Shown here one piece after another: positions 61,430 through 64,000 of a stretch of DNA of 64,000 nt. Source of the stretch: JAFAXD01 sp963816775 (GTDB taxonomy: Bacteria > Pseudomonadota > Alphaproteobacteria > Rhizobiales > Xanthobacteraceae); NCBI GenBank assembly GCA_963816775.1, contig CAWFLX010000002.1:1-64000 (forward strand), written 5' to 3'. Position 1 is the first letter of the stretch, and every line of letters starts with the position of its first letter. Both the position numbers and the translations under genes were made by a program. The notes under the pieces were generated by a model. That model was not told where the DNA came from. It searched no databases and was given only the letters and a program-made list of their open reading frames with translations.

Positions 61430-61938
61430 TGGACGAGCCCCTCGCGGTGTGCCGTCGGCAGTTTCTTCTGCATGGATACGTTGCCGAGCCATTCATTGCC
61501 GATCGCAATCGCGTTGCGCTGCTGCGCGGTGTAGCCACGCCGGTCGAAGAACGGTTTGGCCGTGTCGCTGGCGTCGACGGTCAGAGCGGCAGCGCCGCGA
61601 GCGCTCGCAAGCTTTTCAAGCGCGTCGACCAGCGATGTCGCGACGCCGCGGCGCGCGACCGCAGGGTGGACGTAGAGCATGTCGATGTGGTCCTTGCCCC
61701 GCAGCGACGCGAACCCGACCGGGTCGCCATCGACGGTCGCCACGAGTGTAAGTTGCGACCCCAGGCGCTCGGCGAGCGCCCCCTCGTCGGCGGCGAGCGA
61801 AGCCCATGCCGCCTGCTGACCCACGTCATAATCGTCGGCGGTCAATTGCTCGACACTGGCGGCAAAAATGGCGGCGAGCACCGGTGTATCCGAGGGAAGG
61901 AAGGGCCGTAGCGCAAGCTCGCGAAATGGCGCACTCAT
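61426..61938 (-). CDS. GNAT-family N-acetyltransferase
   Basis: 170 residues from the ATG at 61938 (GGAGATTGCTCC upstream). Acetyl-CoA-binding motif A: HIDMLYVHPAVARRGVATSL, with motif B further on. The order ELALRPFLPSDTPVLAAIF is the usual N-terminal strand-helix of GNATs. Substrate unknown. It overlaps cysS and cimA by 4 bp each (ATGA), a tightly coupled operon. Confidence 0.88.
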   Translation of the reverse strand: MSAPFRELALRPFLPSDTPVLAAIFAASVEQLTADDYDVGQQAAWASLAADEGALAERLGSQLTLVATVDGDPVGFASLRGKDHIDMLYVHPAVARRGVATSLVDALEKLASARGAAALTVDASDTAKPFFDRRGYTAQQRNAIAIGNEWLGNVSMQKKLPTAHREGLVQ

Positions 61939-63323
61939 GGAGCAATCTCCCAACTCGTTCCATCCTTCGAATCCTTGAGTACCACGCCCATGGCGGCGAG
62001 CTCGTTGCGAATGCGGTCCGATTCCGCGAAGTTTTTCGACGCGCGCGCCTGCGCACGAGCATCGATTAACGCTTGGATTTTTGCTTCATCCAAATCCAGA
62101 CGCCGTTGCTTGAGCAAGTCCTGGAAGCTGACACCAGCGAGATCGAACCCAAGGAAGCGGCATGTCGATTTCAAGTCGCAAGCGGCGTGGAAATCGCCCT
62201 TGCGGGCCTCGCCCGCGAGCCGATGCAGTTCGGCAATCGCTAATGGCGTGTTCAAGTCATCCGCGAGGGCCTCCAGCACCGGCGAAGAAAGGCGCCCATC
62301 GCGTGACTCCGCCGTCTTCGTCACGTGCTGGAACGTATCGAGCGCGGCCACCGCCTGCTCGGTCGCAGACTTAGTCCAGTCGATCGGCTGTCGATAATGC
62401 GTCATCAGCATTTGGAACCGGAGCACGTCGCCAGGCCACTCTTTCAGGAGATCTCTGATCGTGACAAAATTGCCGAGCGACTTCGACATCTTGTCGCCTT
62501 CCACCTGGAGGAAGCCGTTGTGCATCCAGATCGTCGCCATCAGCGGCGTGTGAAACGCACAACGCGACTGCGCGATCTCGTTCTCGTGATGCGGAAACAC
62601 GAGGTCGACGCCGCCGCCATGGATATCGAAGGTCTTGCCCAGATGTTTCCATGCCATCGCCGAGCACTCGATGTGCCAGCCGGGCCGGCCTGGAACCGCG
62701 ACGCCGGCCGGTGACGGCCAAGACGGCTCACCCGGCTTCGACGGCTTCCACAGCACGAAATCCATGGGGTTGCGCTTATAGGGCGCAACATCCACGCGTG
62801 CGCCCGCCATCATCTCGTCGAGCGAACGCTTCGACAGCATCCCGTAGTCCGGCATCGAAGCGACCGCGAACAGCACGTGATCCTGGGCGACGTAGGCATT
62901 GCCCTCGACCAGCAGTTGCTCGATCAGCGTCCTCATCTCGCTGATGTGTTCGGTTGCGCGCGGCTCGACCGTCGGCGGCAGGCAGCCGAGCGCTGCCACG
63001 TCCTGGTGGAACTGACGATCGGTGATTTCAGTTACCATGCGGATCGCTTCGTTGAGCGGAATACCGGGGTATTCCTCCGCCGCGCGCGCGTTGATCTTGT
63101 CATCGACGTCCGTAATGTTGCGAACGTAGACGACATGGTCCGGTCCATAGATGTAATTGAGAAGCCGAAACAACACGTCAAACACAATGACCGGCCGCGC
63201 GTTGCCGATGTGCGCAAAGTCGTAGACGGTGGGACCGCACACATACATGCGCACCCGCGCTGGATCGAGCGGCTCGAACCGCCGCTTAGCGCGTGTCAAC
63301 GTATCGTGCAGCGTCAAATACAT
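61935..63323 (-). CDS. cysS: Cysteinyl-tRNA synthetase
   Basis: 462 residues. The zinc-Cys and HIGH region appears as CGPTVYDFAHIGNAR (Cys29; HIGN 38-41), and KMSKS as EGDKMSKSLGN. A WHIECSAMAW zinc-binding segment and the class I connective domain are present, with the C-terminal alpha-helical DALR-like region at the end. It charges tRNA-Cys. First gene of the cysS - GNAT - cimA run. Confidence 0.96.
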   Translation of the reverse strand: MYLTLHDTLTRAKRRFEPLDPARVRMYVCGPTVYDFAHIGNARPVIVFDVLFRLLNYIYGPDHVVYVRNITDVDDKINARAAEEYPGIPLNEAIRMVTEITDRQFHQDVAALGCLPPTVEPRATEHISEMRTLIEQLLVEGNAYVAQDHVLFAVASMPDYGMLSKRSLDEMMAGARVDVAPYKRNPMDFVLWKPSKPGEPSWPSPAGVAVPGRPGWHIECSAMAWKHLGKTFDIHGGGVDLVFPHHENEIAQSRCAFHTPLMATIWMHNGFLQVEGDKMSKSLGNFVTIRDLLKEWPGDVLRFQMLMTHYRQPIDWTKSATEQAVAALDTFQHVTKTAESRDGRLSSPVLEALADDLNTPLAIAELHRLAGEARKGDFHAACDLKSTCRFLGFDLAGVSFQDLLKQRRLDLDEAKIQALIDARAQARASKNFAESDRIRNELAAMGVVLKDSKDGTSWEIAP

Positions 63324-63593
63324 GGACGATCCTGCCGATGCTGGCGGGGCGTCCGATCGCGCGAAGTGAAAAGACGGCCGCGGCCAGCGATGGTCGCTAG
63401 CCGATAATCTCCGGGCAGATGCCCCAGTTCATGAAATGGCCGGTCATGGGCCGGGACAATGGGCAAGGGCGGTTGGTTCGTCAAGGGTTTCGCGGGGCGG
63501 CCGACCAGAGCATTTCGCGGTATTTCATTCGATTTTAACGCTTCCGGCCTAGTTTTTGCTCACTGACGACATTGGGTTCGGGTGAGTGCGTTC

Positions 63594-63890
63594 ATGCGTA
63601 TCATCGTGGCTGCGACCCTTGCGGCATCCCTTCTCGCCGCGCCCGCCCAGGCAGAGAAGCGCACCTTCACGGTCGCCAACAATCCAGACGGATATGGGAT
63701 CGACCGTTGCCTAGCGGCCGGGGCACCGTGCGGAACCGCAGCGGCGACTGCGTACTGTCGCGCCCGCGCGTTCGTTGAGGTCCTGTCGTTCCGCCGGATC
63801 GACCGCGCAACCCCCGCAGTGGCGGTCGCGGCTAACGATTGCCCGAACGGCATGTGCGACGCCTTGGTCGCCATCGAGTGCTCTCGCTAG
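63594..63890 (+). CDS. Small Cys-rich secreted protein
   Basis: 98 residues from the ATG at 63594; a GTG at 63582 would add four residues. Signal peptide MRIIVAATLAASLLAAPAQA, then a mature chain of about 78 residues with six Cys (DRCLAAGAPCGTAA, AYCRARAF, NDCPNGMCDALVAIECSR), suggesting disulfide bonds. I do not recognise a family. It is alone in its region, with nothing recognisable in the last 110 bases of the window. Confidence 0.65.
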   Translation: MRIIVAATLAASLLAAPAQAEKRTFTVANNPDGYGIDRCLAAGAPCGTAAATAYCRARAFVEVLSFRRIDRATPAVAVAANDCPNGMCDALVAIECSR

Positions 63891-64000
63891 CCGATTATCA
63901 AGGCCCTTCGTTCCCTACCGTTAAGCCGTCCAGCGGGCTTGGCGCTGCGCGCCGTTGAACGCGCGCCGCATTCCCAGTACTGATGAAGCCCATTCGAAAG

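Overview
This is a GC-rich chromosomal window that reads as an alphaproteobacterium of the order Hyphomicrobiales (Rhizobiales), probably in or near the Bradyrhizobium/Xanthobacter/Pseudolabrys families. That placement is an inference. It rests on the neighbourhood aspS - rnd - ppx - ppk - hdaA - CDP-alcohol phosphatidyltransferase - purM - purN, on a DUF1236 protein, on GGAAC-N16-CGTT promoters of the EcfG general-stress type, and on many secreted proteins typical of the group. I saw no tRNA, rRNA, CRISPR array, phage gene or transposase.

Layout. 1-12.7 kb: a truncated DUF6134-like secreted protein, a B12-binding radical SAM enzyme, two convergent potassium channels, an MFS exporter, a PAP2 lipid phosphatase, several small or anchored unknown proteins, and a DoxX-cupin-CreA run followed by an orphan NitT/TauT-type binding protein. 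12.7-21.3 kb: a polysaccharide deacetylase, small membrane and secreted proteins, an exported superoxide dismutase, malic enzyme MaeB, a methyltransferase and a NodU/CmcH-type carbamoyltransferase. 21.3-34.2 kb: the housekeeping core (aspS, rnd, ppx, ppk, hdaA, phosphatidyltransferase, purM, purN, cold-shock protein), with a TPP enzyme placed between aspS and rnd. 34.2-49.4 kb: an autotransporter-type beta-barrel, a molybdopterin oxidoreductase, a TerC-type membrane protein, ndk, a His/Trp/Tyr/Gly repeat protein, small redox, GST and SDR enzymes, an MBL hydrolase with a DUF1275 protein, mccB, and two secreted proteins that each have an EcfG-like promoter. 49.4-56.9 kb: a NEW3-protein/ABC-2 transporter operon, then a divergent unit of a Bug-type solute-binding protein facing cyclase - TPP enzyme - NUDIX. 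56.9-63.3 kb: a leftward run cysS - GNAT - cimA - RraA-like - YdcF - rhodanese - GST. 63.6 kb: a small Cys-rich secreted protein.

The most unusual structure is a dispersed family of about 167-bp composite palindromes. There are four full copies (18459-18625, 34410-34576 inverted, 41839-42004, 58039-58205) and one deleted half (40375-40425). Each full copy is a pair of roughly 77-bp hairpins (A and B) bounded by CTAG and joined by a conserved 13-nt linker. Hairpin A is a diverged inverted copy of hairpin B, so the whole element is also palindromic at a higher level. In two copies the loops of A and B are perfectly complementary over 8-9 nt. All copies are intergenic and several touch the translation start of a neighbour; one forms part of the GTG start codon of maeB.

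Some genes work together. ppk and ppx make and degrade polyphosphate. purM and purN are two steps of purine synthesis. NEW3, the ATPase and the permease form one predicted exporter. The cyclase, TPP enzyme and NUDIX genes are tightly packed and may form a small catabolic unit supplied by the divergent binding protein. cysS, GNAT and cimA are coupled by 4-nt overlaps.
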